From Flavobacteriaceae bacterium (lineage in GTDB: Bacteria > Bacteroidota > Bacteroidia > Flavobacteriales > Flavobacteriaceae): a stretch of DNA of 6,775 nucleotides. Both the position numbers and the translations under genes were made by a program. The notes under the pieces are model-generated. The model was not told the DNA's origin. It saw only the letters and a list, made by a program, of their open reading frames with translations, and did no database searches. Position 1 is the stretch's first letter; each line of letters starts with the position of its first letter. The DNA lies in the NCBI GenBank assembly GCA_003511845.1, contig DOIV01000108.1, positions 6,344-13,118 on the forward strand, in the 5' to 3' direction. Positions 6,655 to 6,775 of this stretch are shown piece by piece.

Positions 6655-6775
6655 AAGTTTTATAATTTCAGCTTATTTTGTTTCTTCATTTTCTAAAACT
6701 ATATTTACACATAGTTTCAGTAATGTTGTTATACATAAAATTATTTTTTCCTTAAAAAAAATATGACTATCGGAT
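6655..6775. other. AT-rich region after glpF with no assignable gene
   Basis: No strong terminator is visible. A weak 7-bp AT stem pairs 6696-6702 with 6711-6717 but has no T-run after it. At the right edge ATG at 6763 could begin a rightward gene (MTIG...) preceded by an A-run, as is common in this group. Alternatively, a leftward gene entering from the right could end at 6741 (...PIVIFFLRKK, like the tail of a membrane protein) or at 6673. The sequence is too short to choose between these. Confidence 0.3.

Noticed and set aside
6696..6717. AAACTAT...ATAGTTT stem after glpF as a terminator
   Set aside because: It is a seven-pair stem of almost only A/T with an 8-base loop and no following T-run.

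Overview
The window looks like a stretch of chromosome from an AT-rich member of the Bacteroidetes, most likely a marine or freshwater flavobacterium. The evidence is the low GC content, A/T-rich translation starts without Shine-Dalgarno sequences, a TAnnTTTG-type promoter box ahead of glpD, and family-typical proteins (a GT4 enzyme with an NDLATDQRVHK start and a secreted MORN-repeat protein with a CISGNC element). The species cannot be named from this sequence.

Left part (1-1925): the edge of a surface-polysaccharide or LPS glycosylation locus. A few codons of an unidentified upstream gene may enter at the left edge. They are followed by a WcaE-like family 2 glycosyltransferase on the plus strand and a family 4 glycosyltransferase on the minus strand. 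The two genes converge tail to tail and overlap by 4 bases at their stop codons. The family 2 gene has no ATG, GTG or TTG that would give a full catalytic domain. The family 4 gene starts at TTG.

Middle (1926-2776): two consecutive minus-strand hairpins, the second a strong intrinsic terminator, end the transcript of a small secreted MORN-repeat protein. The gap between that gene and glpD is a divergent promoter region of about 130 bases with a good -7 box for glpD.

Right part (2777-6654): a complete glycerol-use operon in the order glpD-glpK-glpF. GlpF lets glycerol in, GlpK traps it as glycerol 3-phosphate with ATP, and GlpD oxidises that to dihydroxyacetone phosphate while passing electrons to the quinone pool. 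All three appear full length with their key residues present. The gaps of 50 and 30 bases contain no visible terminator, which fits a single transcript. The last 121 bases hold no assignable gene. No stretch above 300 bases lacks a gene.

I found no mobile element, CRISPR array, tRNA, rRNA or evidently new multi-gene system. The observations most worth checking are the unusual starts (ATT-type or missing, TTG and GTG in three of six genes), the convergent stop overlap, and a GT4 promoter that seems squeezed against a terminator.
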